A DNA stretch of 64,000 nucleotides from Tribonema minus (Eukaryota; Sar; Xanthophyceae; Tribonematales; Tribonemataceae): assembly GCA_017506865.1 (NCBI GenBank), contig JAFCMP010000517.1, forward strand, positions 372,001 through 436,000, given 5' to 3'. The position numbers and the translations under genes are program-made. Shown here one piece after another: positions 13,400 through 24,730 of the stretch (position 1 is the stretch's first letter; each line of letters begins with the position of its first letter). Under the pieces are notes generated by a model that saw nothing but the letters and a program-made list of their open reading frames with translations, did no database searches and was not told the DNA's origin.

Positions 13400-14767
13400 T
13401 GCAAAAAAGATCGAGGAACGGTTTTACTCAGAGTCGGAACCTCTTTCCAAACACTTTGAGTCAACTGAGACTCAGTCATTCAGTCACAGCGCTCCCCACC
13501 TTCAGAGGGCAGCATTCACCACGATGCCCAGCGACGGTGGAAGTCATTGCATTCAGCCATTTGACTTCACCGATGAAAACCAAACCTCATCAATGTACAC
13601 ATCTGGCTTGAGTTGCGCTCGTGGAGGTTAACCCCAAGCGACATGCCGCTCCTTGACACAGACTCTAGCCCTAATTCTAACAAATGCGTTGACCTGGACC
13701 AAATTGCTGACGTTGTTGACTTATTTGAGACATTGACTCTCTGAAACACTTGGAGCCACTGGGCTCGCCGGAGCTGTGGTTGCAAGGGACAGAGATGCTG
13801 GTGCTGGGATGCATCGTCCTGGTTTGCTGATGTGATGGGTTGACTCAACTTGAACCTAGGATAGTATGCAGCAACGGGAAGTGTGAACCTCTCATTGAAT
13901 CAAAAGTTTCGCCGCACTTTGATTTTGAACATGGCCGCTGTCCGACCGGCGGATGCAATCACCATGCAGGCACACACACAGGCCAAGGCAACTAAGGTCT
14001 TGTGCACTGTCAAAGACGACTGTCGTGCAGCATGCTCACAGAGCCATCTTGTAATGCACATGCACTCAGCGCCACTTTGAGACACACATCAGCCCAAGGA
14101 TCAGTGCAACATATTTAGTTATTGCTTGCGCATTGCGCTGTATAGCGTACACATTGCTCAGCAGCACGCGGTGCTCACTGGCGTGGCTCCATGCCAGTGG
14201 ATCCAAGGATGCGCGTGGAAAGTATACCACCACATGTGCACCGCAGCACCCATGTGTGGTGCATGCAATTGTTCCGAATCGCGTGATGCATGCAATGACA
14301 GGGTGTCCGGCCCTCAAGCAACGCCCTGGACTCATCGGGCCAGTGGCTGTACATAAACTTCTTAGAAATGAGTTGACACATACGCCTATGGACAACATGT
14401 GTGGGAACCATTTGGCGGCACGTTCGGAGCTTGTGGCCTGTAACACATCAAATGAAGCAAAGCAACTCAGGAGCATATGACTCATAAGACCACTGTCATT
14501 CATATGTGTGAGCTTGCGACGACACTCAATCCCGCTTGGTCGCAGTGGAGCAACAAGCCAGCACGGCTGACGTTGCACGATTCCAAAAGTGGTTGGCAGA
14601 AGCCAACTTTGATTGCTGCGTAGCACTGGGATTAGCGCTGGGACTAGCGCCGGGACTAGTGCCGGGACTTACAACTCCGTCATGACTGCAAGCGTAGGCA
14701 GACATGCAACGATGCCGGAATCAATGACTGCTGCAGTACACCGACCCGCTGGTGACGTGTTACATAC
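13400..14767. other. No supported gene; 12-bp minisatellite at its right end
   Basis: Frames here are short and lack splice-phase support. At about 14624-14671 there is a 12-bp minisatellite with unit GGGACTAGCGCC, four diverged copies. It lies next to a possible minus-strand donor. Confidence 0.4.
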
Positions 14768-14875
14768 CGTGACAACCGATTTCGCCTCCACCAGTATAGT
14801 GGCCTCGTTGGAGAAGATGATGCCATCAAATTCTCCAGCCTCATACAGGGTACGCTGGTTGCGGTTGCCGTTGAG
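14768..14875 (-). CDS. Exon with PD-(D/E)XK nuclease-like core
   Basis: This is a 108-nt, phase-0 exon between an acceptor ending GATAG and a donor ACG|gtatgt. It reads LNGNRNQRTLYEAGEFDG, then a hydrophobic strand, then ILVEAKSVVT. The order Asp (EFDG), beta strand, Glu-x-Lys (VEAK) is the active-site pattern of the PD-(D/E)XK nuclease fold. The frame upstream is open back to an ATG near 14990 and encodes a plausible peptide (PYNRPLFGAFRVQATVDPD). It is separated from this exon by an in-frame TAG, which is also the proposed acceptor. So either there is a short intron, or the gene is broken at that point. Flanking exons were not found. Confidence 0.45.
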
Positions 14876-14879
14876 CTAT

Positions 14880-16730
14880 CGCTGATATGCAGATTGGAGC
14901 ATGGGAAGCACGGGTGCGTATCTCCTGACGATGTCTGGGTCCACCGTCGCCTGTACGCGGAACGCACCAAACAGTGGTCGGTTGTATGGCATTGTGTAGA
15001 TAGTCGGATGTGAAGAGTGTGCCACAGTCGTCTTAAAGACCGGATGTATCAAATCATGTTGCAAAAAACAATCACATGTTCGCGCACCTGATGCACAAAG
15101 AATCATGCAGACACTTGAAGCAAAAGCACGTCCGCTTGATGACGATTTTTTGATAAGCGTGGCAGCAGCATGAGCTGTGCACTGCGCCACACAGCCGCAC
15201 AACCACACAGTGTACAAGCACACGTGTACAAAGGGGTCTGGGGAAGTGATGGAGCCAAAGGTCGTACTCTGGAAGTGCGGGTTGAATGGCAGATATGGCG
15301 GGTGACTGGTACCCCAATACCAATCGCAACGAATTGTGCTTTGAACAAAGAAAAGCACCTGTATAGTAAGTATTTTTCCTTGTTTTGTGGTGCTACCACA
15401 TCAGATGCTGAGGTGGTGGGACCAAAGCGTTTGTGCGCCCAGTGCCTGATTGTTTGCTGAGGTGCCAGCAACAACCTGCATGATGAGCTTTGGCCACTGT
15501 TTGGTTGTGGGGTGTTGGTGGTAGTGTGAAGAGGGGGAAGCCTGTTTGCGTTTGAGTTTCTCTTCGGAGAAGGCATGTTGCATAGAGTGCACATCCAAAT
15601 AGAGGGCTTTTCGCGCCCCTTGCGAAGCGAAATTAATAAAAGACTTAGTGCAACCTTTTCTTTCACAATCTTCAAATTTGAAGTAGGGGAGCGGCCAAGA
15701 TGAAAGGAAACATAAAACGGGCGTAACGGTTAGTACAATTCAAAAACCAGGCGTTTCATGTTACAATACATGATTCGCAGATGCAGGGGAGCACAAATCA
15801 GTGCCCTGCATAACAAACTATACACCACAGAGACACTATTGTACGTGTTTATAAACCAACACTGATATAAACAAGAGGCAACCTTTAAATTTTGACTGAA
15901 GCGGAAAGCCAACGGCGAGGAGGGAGCAGCTTTGCACTCGCTGGAGGAAGCCACTTCTGTGCTGGCTAAGCAGAAAAGTGAAGGAAGGTCTTGACCCCCC
16001 CCCCCCCCCCCCGCCACCGCCTGCACCACTGCTGCTCATAGGTGAGGAACGGAACGCTGCTGGTACGCGTGCTGACTGCCATACGGGACGCTTTTGCCTA
16101 GTGAGCGCAGCGGTCCCCAACATAATGATTCTCTTTCAAGCTACACACGCGCGTTCAATGCGCTATCATGTGACTGGCGGACCTTGCTGTTGGGCGGGAC
16201 AGGGCCAGTTGGATAGGCGGGACCTGCAGTGCCATGGCCGGCTAAAACAAGTGAGAGCTTTCCATTTCTTGTCAAACTTTGCACCGTGTGACCTGCGTTA
16301 GCTGTGGAAGGCAAGCGCTCACTGAGCCTGATCCAACTTAAAGCCAACCTTGCAACATACAACCCAGAGCGTTGCAAATCTTTGAATTTGTCCTCATAAT
16401 GAAGTACTACTAGTATAATAGTCGGGCTGATGTAATTAATAGTATGCGCTTAAAATCGCAAAAAAAGCGCTTGGGCTCAGCCACAAAAGAGATTCACAAT
16501 TACCGCCCTTCCGCTGCGCCACCTGCAGTTCCGCCAACCGCCCCCCAGCTGCAGTGCTCCCTCGGCATCTTTGGCTGTGCGTCACCGTCAGCTGAGCTGA
16601 TGTTGTTATCAGCACATTGCTAACCCTTCTGTCTACCGCTGTTGCTGCAGTCACAACAGTCAGATCTCTACTCCATGACTGTGCAAGCCTTGTTCCAGTC
16701 GCCAACATCACAGTGGCGGCACCCTATCAG
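14880..16730. other. No supported gene; poly-C tract
   Basis: The short frames here are not backed by splice sites. A run of about 18-20 C lies near 15994-16012. Its flanks translate as proline repeats, which should not be read as protein evidence. Confidence 0.4.
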
Positions 16731-17343
16731 GATGTCAAAGGTCCGACTGTGTGTATGTAGTCTGCCGTGTTGTCGACGGTCAGTGTGCCGCTGCTACACC
16801 ATTCGTCTTGCTAGAACTTGTGAGGCACCACCAGCATACTATACTTCTTGCGCGAGCAGCCTTAGGCCACCGTGAGCATAGAGGCCCTACTGGAACAACA
16901 AGGCACCTAGAAAGGGTGGGCAAACAAAAATCAAAAGCCACATCCGCTTTCTGACTTGTGGTGCGATTCAGGAATCTTCACAGTCACTGTGGTTGATCTT
17001 ACGTGTGCATTGCTTCAGCTTTGCCATACGCTGATGCTGAATGGACGTATCACGCACGGTGGAATGTGCCGCTGCTTCAGCGCGCTGGTATCATTGTGAC
17101 TTACCCTGTTCTGTTATTCATGTGGTGACGCCGCTCCCCCATGCATTTGCGCTGTGCTGTGCCGCTGCTCTGCTGCTTTGTGAGTTCACACTTGCTGCCA
17201 CTCACTGACAGGAACAGTCATTCATACACATAGTTCGTATTCCTAACATCTAACGTGAGCGCGTCTCACCATGTGCATCCTGTGCATCGTAGGTCAACAA
17301 GGCTGTCCAGCTTGAGTTCAAGAAACGCTCGAAGGACATTTAA
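16731..17343 (+). CDS. Unidentified gene, two 3' exons
   Basis: Two + strand exons fit in phase. Exon 16731-16819 (acceptor CCTATCAG, donor CTT|gtgagg) reads CQRSDCVYVVCRVVDGQCAA then TPFVLLEL. Exon 17293-17343 (acceptor ATCGTAG) reads VNKAVQLEFKKRSKDI-stop. The basic C-terminal peptide ends at TAA 17341-17343. Intermediate and upstream exons may exist. The alternating hydrophobic strand pattern would suit a small beta-rich fold, but I do not recognise the family. The terminal exon lies inside the left arm of a long inverted repeat. Confidence 0.4.
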
Positions 17344-17768
17344 GTGACTAGATGTTCAGCGCGGGTGAAGGTTCTTCAAGTTGTTGACCTGGTAAGGTTT
17401 TTGTGTTCAATCTCCGCAATTCCTCATTGAATGGTGCTTCCCTAGTGTAGCACGCAAACAGCCATATGTGGGCCTGTTGTGTGACCTGTGAGGGTGGCTG
17501 ATAGAGGTCAAATCAATATAAGCCTGGGGATATAAAGGCTTGATTCAATTTGCTTGTCCGACGTATACAAATGCCTGTTTCAATTAGGTGACCGGCCGGC
17601 TTGAAGAGCGAATGACGGTACATTCTGCTACACTTTGGAAGCACCATTCACTGACGAATTGGGAGATTCACACAAAAAACTTACCAGTCAAGAACCATCA
17701 CCCGCGCTGAAAATTTAGTCACTTGAAAGTCCTTCGAGCATTTCTTGAGCTCAAAGCTGGACAGAAAA
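17305..17768. repeat. Long inverted repeat with ~155-bp arms
   Basis: The left arm (about 17305-17460) and the reverse complement of the right arm (about 17615-17768) align over most of their length. They share CTGTCCAGCTT, AAGAAAYGCTCGAAGGAC, AAGTGACTA, TTCAGCGCGGGTGA, TGGTAAG and TGAATGGTGCTTCC. The left arm contains the last coding exon and 3' flank of the + strand gene ending at 17343. The spacer contains an ATTAGGTG...CCGGCCGGCTT block (about 17584-17622) that recurs at 18064-18105. A transcript across this region could fold into a long imperfect hairpin. Confidence 0.8.
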
Positions 17769-18193
17769 CGGCGTTTTAGTTCAAGCTGTTGTTGAGTTTT
17801 TCATGTTTTTTGCGGCTGCAGTGCTACAAAGCTGAAACAGGCTCAGAAGTGGGCTGCAGACGTTGGAGCGCAGCGTTGCATCCCAGATATCTTCAAGAGG
17901 CCACCCTGAGCCTCTCGTGCAGGCAGCAACAGCAACTTCAATTCAGCGTGCAAGCCACCACGCACCAACTTGTGCAGCTCACCGACTGGGGGGTCGGCTT
18001 ATACTGAATCCAGCTGATATATTACCCAGCCTCAAATAGCTGTGAGGCCAAATATCACTCTGATTAGGTGTCCGGCCGGCTTAAATAGCGACATGACGGT
18101 ATGTGGCGCAGGCAAAAAAACGCCTACAACCCACCTCATCTTCAATGCCAATGACCCGGCGGTGTTTGAGCGGCCCTGACATGTCTGTTTTAC

Positions 18194-18431
18194 CATAGGT
18201 TCTGCCTGGTCTCTGCTTGATAAGTAGCGCCATCTTCGATTTCGCTCCAGTCCATAATTGCGGCATCAGCGAGTGCCCCATCCTCCTGTAGGCGTGTCAG
18301 CCCGAGGACATTGCCCTTGTCCGTGATGCGCGCGAATCCCGCCTCTTCGACATCCTGGTAGCGCGTGATGCTCTGGAGGTCCTCTGAGTCGTCCCATATG
18401 ATGGTAAAAGACTTCGCGACCGGGGGCAGCA
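18194..18431 (-). CDS. Acidic exon of an unidentified gene
   Basis: This is a 238-nt exon between an acceptor ending GTCACAG and a donor CTATG|gtaaaa, with phase 1 at its start and phase 2 at its end. The peptide is acidic and well formed: VAKSFTIIWDDSEDLQSIT, then RYQDVEEAGFARITDKGNVL, then a second Asp/Glu-rich part. It reads without stops and differs in composition from the repeats around it. I do not recognise the family and could not place neighbouring exons. A hAT-like element sits 180 bp away on the upstream side. Confidence 0.45.
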
Positions 18432-18611
18432 CTGTGACAGAGCACCAGCAGAGCACGTGCGTTACCAAATTATTCGGACTTGAAGTGGGTCGGGAGTCGC
18501 CGAGCGAGGTAGCTGAATGTGGCCTATCTCTGGACTGCAATGAATCGAGCGACAGGGCGTACAATTACTTCTGAACCAGCAGTTCTGATGGTAGGGGCAA
18601 TGGGGGTTGAC

Positions 18612-19341
18612 TAGGGTTGGCACGTGCGTAGATAGTATATATACGGTATATTGGTACATACGCGTATATATACGCGTAGACGCCGAAACGGGGCGTATAT
18701 TCGCGTATACGCTTTTGCACCGCTGTGGTGCTCACGAGCGCTGCCCGTGGCCCAGCGCATGCCAAGGGTAAGGTGGCTAGGGCTATCTGGGGGCCAGAAG
18801 CGGAAAGGCAGGGCTGAGCGGTGGTCTCAAGCCACAGAAGGCGCCTGCACAGCCTGAACTTGGCAATTCAGTGGCTCAGGCAGCTTCGCACCTGGCCAGC
18901 AGAGCCTGCATGAGCCTTCACGGCTTGTTCTGTCGGTGATGTGGAAGAGGACGATGGGAAGGGAGTCGCTGCACATGCTGACAGACACGCTGCCCTCTGA
19001 CGAGGCGCAGCTTTTCAGCGGCACCATGCGGTCGGCGCACTCAGGCCGTAACCAAGCTTCTTTTGGCATTTCGGCCAACTTCAAGAAAATCCCACACTTC
19101 AAGTGTTGCTCTGATGACACTTTATGAAGGCAATTATTTCTAGTGTCTGCATGTCTGTAATCAGCACCCTGAGCCCGTTCGAATGCACCTGGTTTCAGAG
19201 AAATCTAAAGACGACAAGTCGTCGTAGCGAGATTTGGCTTTGTCAGATACGCTAATATACGCAGTATATACGTATTGTACGCCAAAAATACGTATATATG
19301 CGGGTATGCAAAATCCAAATATACGCAATGTGCCAACCCTA
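18612..19341. mobile_element. hAT-like non-autonomous DNA transposon
   Basis: The element starts TAGGGTTGGCACGTGCGTA and ends with the inverse of TAGGGTTGGCACATTGCGTA. It is bounded on both sides by the same 8-bp direct repeat, GGGTTGAC, at 18604-18611 and 19342-19349. An 8-bp target duplication and short TIRs beginning TAGGG are hallmarks of the hAT superfamily. Both ends carry many copies of CGTATA/TATACG, like the subterminal motif clusters used as transposase binding sites in hAT elements. At 730 bp it has no room for a transposase and must rely on one elsewhere. The interior (about 18830-19100) is GC-richer and open on the minus strand (GSVSVSMCSDSLPIVLFHIT), possibly captured host sequence. 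The perfect target duplication suggests a fairly recent insertion. Confidence 0.85.
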
Positions 19342-21383
19342 GGGTTGACTGACCCAGGAAGTCTTCGTTGCGGTTGCGCAGGATGGGGCAGCACAAGTCA
19401 TGTTGCCTGCAAAAGGGCAGCCGATTGAATCAATCTTATGCTAGCAGCGGTGGACTGAGTGACCAGACCCTTAATGTCAACAATGTGAAATGAAGAGGCG
19501 TCTAACATGAGCTGCATGCAAGAGATGGCCAACACATGAGCGTTTCTGAATGCAGCCAGGGGTTAGCTTTGGCTCTGGCGGCGCTTGCCAAGTCCTTATC
19601 TGCGCTGATTGCCACGTTGCAGATGGCTTTGTCGTCAGAGTCAGGGCACACTTGCAGCGCAGGCAAAGTGGTGCGGCAGTGGGGGTGACGTGGGGATCAC
19701 AACTCTTAAGAGAGCTCCAAAACATGGGATAATGCAAGGTGTCAAGGGTGTAAGAGGAAGCAACAGCAGCAGAAAAGGGAGGCTAGCTGATGCAGACCAA
19801 GTGAGATGAGAGCATCAGACGTGTGACATGCAGTGTGTGCGTGTGTGCACCTGGCTGTCCACAACCGCCAGCTGCTATCCTGCAGTGCTCAAGACAGCCA
19901 GCTTATGGCATTATTCTTGACAAAATAACGCTAATTGAACAGGTGACGAAGGGGGGTGGCAACAACCACAACCCGCCGGAGCTGAGGAATCACTGTGATG
20001 TCGACAACTTTCCACACGAGAGCACGCACCCAAACCTGTAACACGAGCGGAGTTGCTAGCACTGGAGGCCACACAGACAATGGCATTGGGTGACCTCTTT
20101 GCTGCACTTGACACAAAGCACACACAGGCTTTCATTCCTTAGCGCATATGGGTGAGAGCTCGCGTTGCATCGGGGTCGATCGAAGCGATCCGGATAAAAG
20201 CACCAACAGAATTACGTATCGTGGTGCAGCAACACACAGTTGGGCCTCTGAGTTGGCACGTCTTGCCCAGTGAGAAGTGATTTGATTAATTCAAATTTGA
20301 AGTACCCATGGCTGAGATGCTATTGATCTTTATCAACATCTTATTTATAAAATGTGCAGCCGTGATAATTTGTGTGCCCAGAGGTTCGTCAGTGGTAGCT
20401 TTGAGCTGAGCTGCCGGCAAACAAGTCGGCGTTCAATCGCTCTATTGATTGAAGTGCGTCAGGGGCAGACACTGAGTGTTGATGACAATCATGGGGTGGT
20501 TTTTTTGCAGGCTGTGGCAAGCATACCTCACCTGACTGGGGGCGGGGGAACCACCCGCGCACTGCAGTGCGCAGTAGATCCGTCGCTGCAACACAAGCAG
20601 AGCAGAAAAGAGGTGTTGTGTTACCAAAGGCAGAACACTTGAGGCAGCTGAGGCAAGCTGCTTTGGTGACCATAGCGTGGATGGGTGCTCACCACTAGGA
20701 GGCTCCGTCCCCGCTCCTCCCATGTTCAGCGAATTGTGCTTTCTGTGGCTTGTGCTCGGTAAAACTGGGCCGAATGCAAGTACTTCAGTAGCCACCAGCA
20801 GCAGGCCGAGCTTGCGCCTCATCTTGAAGTCCAGCTTTCCTGCTGCTGCTGCCTGCTGCTTGTGTGCACGTGTGCGTCCCGCACAAGTTCAATTGTGAAC
20901 CATATTTATTCTGCGGGCAGAGAGGCTGTATGAAGGAGCAGGTCTCGCGAGAAGCTGACTTCGCGCTTGCTTGTGGCTTGACAGCGGCGTACGCCTGCAC
21001 AACACGGGGCGGGAGCGCTGTGCCTTCGGAAGCGGGCGGGCGGCCAGAGGTGCAGGAAGCCGGCATACAGGCGCACACCGGCCTGACATCATCAGGGCTG
21101 GACCCGGACCTCGTTGTGGCTCGACAGGTGTTTTAAAGCAGGTTCTCTCGGATGCCATCCGTGCCCGCAGTTTTTTTGAAGTCGGTTCTCATCAGCCGGT
21201 GCCGCAGTGCTTAATCTCGTCTGACAGTCATGTCATTACAGTTCGCAAGTCGCGTACTGTGCACACCTTTACTAGAGGCACCAGAGGCCATTGGAAAGCA
21301 TCGTCAGTCAGATCGTTTAGCAGGCTGGTGTTGAAGATTGGTCCACCAGCAATATATACACCACAAAAAAAAGTAGATGAAGG

Positions 21384-21460
21384 GTGGCCAGTGTCTGTTA
21401 CCACAAAGGGTGGCCAGTGTCTGCGCCTTCCCACGGTGGCCAGTGTCTGCAACTTCAAAC
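21384..21460. repeat. Minisatellite, 25-26-bp unit, three copies
   Basis: GGTGGCCAGTGTCTG occurs three times with spacers of about 10 bp (TTACCACAAA, CGCCTTCCCA, CAACTTCAAA). It is a clean short array with no associated gene. Confidence 0.8.
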
Positions 21461-22611
21461 GTCAGGCAAAACGGTGATGAAAGTGACCTCCTAGAGCATT
21501 GTCCATGCATCTGCAGGTGGCAACATGCGTATAGGCTGCCTACGGCGTGGGTTGCTCGAAAATGTCCGTGCGAGGGTGCACTTTAGGGGACCCTGCACCA
21601 GCACAGTCATGCCCAGCACTGTGCGGTAGTGGCAATCTGTTAACGACGATGCTAGCTATGAGTGTTGTCTGGAGTATAGTGATCACCAGTGTTGACTTTG
21701 CAATCCAACTCTTGCGCAAGATGCGTGCGATGTGCTTGGACCGCACGATGCTTCATGCACTTTGCACTGCTGTCAACCCCTTATAGTTGCATGTGGACAA
21801 CGATAGGGACAAGTATGCCATGCCAGTTGTTCCGCTCACGATGTCTGTCTGTAACACTTAAGTCTTTGCTTGTGCAAGTGCTCACTGGTGCCTTTGTATC
21901 CTTCAGCTTCTCTGCATGCACGCACCGAGGACCGTGCCACACTGCTACTTGCCTCGAGATGTATGCTGCAAGCTGCCGCGAGTTGGAGGTGCTTAGGCAC
22001 ACAGCGGCCAGGTGAGCGTCGTCCGTGTTCATGTATACACAGCTCTGGAGAAGCGGCCAGCCTGCCCATGACGCTGCGAGAGGTCTCTCTCTCCCCCCCG
22101 CCCCCCCCTTTTTTCCTTTTATTATGAAGAGTATGTTGTCTCTCTATATGTATTAGACACCTTGACTATCAGTCTGCATCCTTTGCTGTAGCCCATTCTC
22201 GACGTGCACCTTTGACGTTGCTGCTCTGGACGACACCTGCATATTGTGAAAACAGTTGATGCAGTTTCCTTGCTGGGTCGAGCCTTTAAATTTGGCTTTT
22301 TGTGCTGATGTCATCTGCATTGCTTCTACCTCGTTTGCTTTTAGATGATGCTTCCCTTATGATAATCTTGAGCTCATGGAGGGGGGGGTGGTCTGTGTCC
22401 ATTGCTCACTCTTTATTTGCCTACGTGTTCTCAATTTACTGTTTAATGTACGCACTGAGGTTCCAACTGACCATATCATTTCGTGCATCTGTGCGTGCAC
22501 AGGACGTTCATCACCCGCATTGGATCAACCCAGCAGTGCCTCCACTGCCTTGGGCTTCTAGGAGACGCTGCATCATCGTCAAGTTGACAAGTTCCCTTCG
22601 GTGAACGGCGC

Positions 22612-22850
22612 ACACGGCGCTGCTTGCCCGCTCCTTCCAACAGCGCGCAAGGTGCTTTCTCAGCGAGCGGAGCTGGATGCCCTTTCCGACCAACAGGGCG
22701 CAAGGCGCTACTGTATCTCAACGAGTGGCGCTGCGGCGCTGCTTGCCCCCTCCTTTCGACAAGCCGCAAGGTGCTATCTCAGCGAGCGGCGCTGCTTGCC
22801 CTCTCTTCTGCCGGCGCGCCCTGTGCCGTTTCAACGCGCGGCGCGGTCAA
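22612..22850. repeat. Degenerate ~60-bp tandem repeat
   Basis: Four diverged units share CGCAAGGTGCT, TCTCAGCGAGCGG and GCTGCTTGCCC plus CTCCTTTCGACA. Several frames stay open through the array because the unit length is close to a multiple of three. The resulting Arg/Ser/Ala-rich peptides are repeat translations and I see no splice or start evidence for a gene. Confidence 0.7.
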
Positions 22851-24194
22851 GCTATCCGTCCTCTTGAAATTTCAACTGGCACGCCACCTTCAAGTTGGGT
22901 TGTGGAGTCTCAAATGGCTGTGACCGGCTGAGGGCTGGTTCGCGCCATCAGCTGTGACGCCGAGCTTTGCTGCGACACCCGGGCTCCATGTTGTCACGGC
23001 ACTATTGACGCTGATATAGTTGATAATGGGGCGCAAGACCTCCAATAGTGATAGCTGGCGAACCAAGACTTCAAGCCAGTTTCCTGTCTCGCTTTCGCTG
23101 TCCCCTCTGGCTTGCTGAGCCAGACAGCATCGCAGCCCCTTGCGTCAGCCTGCCATAATGCTTTTGAGGTCAGCTGGTGCGACCTCTGAACTTCCTCCTC
23201 TCCCTCTACTCCTCAGGCCAGAAAGTCACCGGCAGTCAACTCTCTCGCTTGTTGCTGTTCATGATTCCTGATCAGAGCTTCCTGTCATGAGCACACGAGT
23301 ACATGTCTGGTCATGAAGGTCACAGAGTTTGAGTCAGCACCTCCAAGTAAGCACAGTGAGAGTGGTGCCTGACACGGTGGACGTCATTGATGCAAAGCCG
23401 TGCGACTTTATCGTTGCACAGATCTGGCTTGAGCTACGTTTTGTTGAGGCACTGAACCCAATGAGACATGAGCCACTGAACTGAGCCACTCAAGGATCCT
23501 TTGGCGCGGACAGAGACGACCCTAGCCTGACCCTACTAGCCTAATAATACGGATGTGTGAACCTTACATACATTGAAACTACAGTTTCATGCATGAGTCA
23601 CACACCCAGGCCATGGCTATAGTCTTGCGCGAACGCAGAGGGGGCAGCACGCATAAGCCCAAAACATCAGCACTGCTCCACATGGATTGTACAGCAAAAG
23701 ACTTAAGATAATGCACCAGCTCATGACACAACGCGCTGAGAAGGGCTGCAGATGCAAGCGGGAAAGACAACCAACAATCAAGCATGCCATGTGCCTAAAA
23801 GTTGCCATTTATACAGCGCGGGGATGCCTCGAGCTGCTGAAGAGTATGTACGCGCGTGATGCGCCAACCGCATAAAATTGAAATAAACTGTCTGTGCTTG
23901 GTGATGCAACAAACTGACGTTTGACGCCGGTGCCCGTATGGGGGTCTGCTGCGCATTTGCAGCACTCAATCAACCCCCCAACCGTCGTGGAACTGCGTCT
24001 GCCGAGTCCCTTTATTGTTGTGCAACGCGTGTCTAGAGTATGCGCCCTTGCGAAGCGAACGCGCGATGCCCCGAGCAGCCAATGCAGCCCCACCAGACCG
24101 TGGGCCACAACTCTCACGTGATTGAACCGCGTGTCACAGACATCGAACCAGAGTACTCAACGCTGGCGGCCACAGAGCGTGTGTGCTATGCTCC

Positions 24195-24290
24195 AGTTTG
24201 CATCTGAGCAAGGCTGCAGTGCGCCTGAGCAATACTGCGCTGTGTCTGAGCAATAGCTGCGCTGTGTCTGAGCAAAGCTGCGGTGGGCAC
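24195..24290. repeat. Minisatellite of TCTGAGCAA units
   Basis: Four units of about 24 bp carry CTGAGCAA followed by TACTGCGCTGTG or variants. The word is related to CTGAGCAATGCTG at 40470-40520 and, more loosely, to GCTCAGCACTG in the 27-kb array. Similar seeds have therefore expanded in different places. Confidence 0.7.
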
Positions 24291-24567
24291 AAGCAGTGCC
24301 GCGCTGCACCTGGGATGTTGCAGCGCATCTACTCGGCACCGCAGCGCGATGCTGCATGAAGTGCAGTTAAGCACCGCCTCAGATGAGCGCTGCCGCAACC
24401 AGCTGAGCAAAGCTGAAATTCACCGTGGAGTGTCACTGTTGCAGCTGAAAGATGCTGGCCAGGTTCTGTAGTGCAGGCACCAGCGGTAGCTGCTGCCGGC
24501 TTGCGCTGCAAGGGGCACGGTACGAAAAGGCATTAGCACATCAATGAAAAACTGCCAAAATTGTACT

Positions 24568-24730
24568 TTTTATAAACTCTCGCTCCGGGGGCGAAAAAAG
24601 CCCAGATGAATGGTATCTAAACTTGAAACTTGCTGGACGGAATCTACATGTTGTGTGACAGTCTGAAAGTGTCTCAATGACAACCACTCAAACGACGCCG
24701 CCGCCAAATGGCATCTCGAGACCCCCCCCT
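24568..24730 (+). repeat. Dispersed repeat family, copy A
   Basis: Landmarks in order: CTCGCTCCGGGGGCGAAAAAA, CCCAGATG, AATCTACATGTTGT, TGAAAGTGTCTCAA, CCACTCAAACGACGCCGCC, AAATGGCATCTC and a terminal C tract. The same landmarks in the same order occur at 40203-40356, with partial copies at 46643-46690 and 58935-58995. No coding potential is visible. Confidence 0.75.

Larger units (their letters stand above)
19350..24560. other. Long stretch without a supported gene
   Basis: I could not assemble a phase-consistent gene here. One exon-like stretch on the + strand at about 20985-21131 ends in CGACAG|gtgttt, but two frames are open and the phase is undecided. Poly-C/pyrimidine runs occur near 22090-22110. 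Several minisatellites are listed separately. Confidence 0.4.

Noticed and set aside
20985-21131. Possible + strand exon ending CGACAG|gtgttt
   Set aside because: Two frames are equally open and no neighbouring exon was found, so it was not called.
22601-22931. Overlapping repeat-peptide frames in the ~60-bp tandem array
   Set aside because: Several frames are open at once because of the unit length; no conserved residue pattern favours one.
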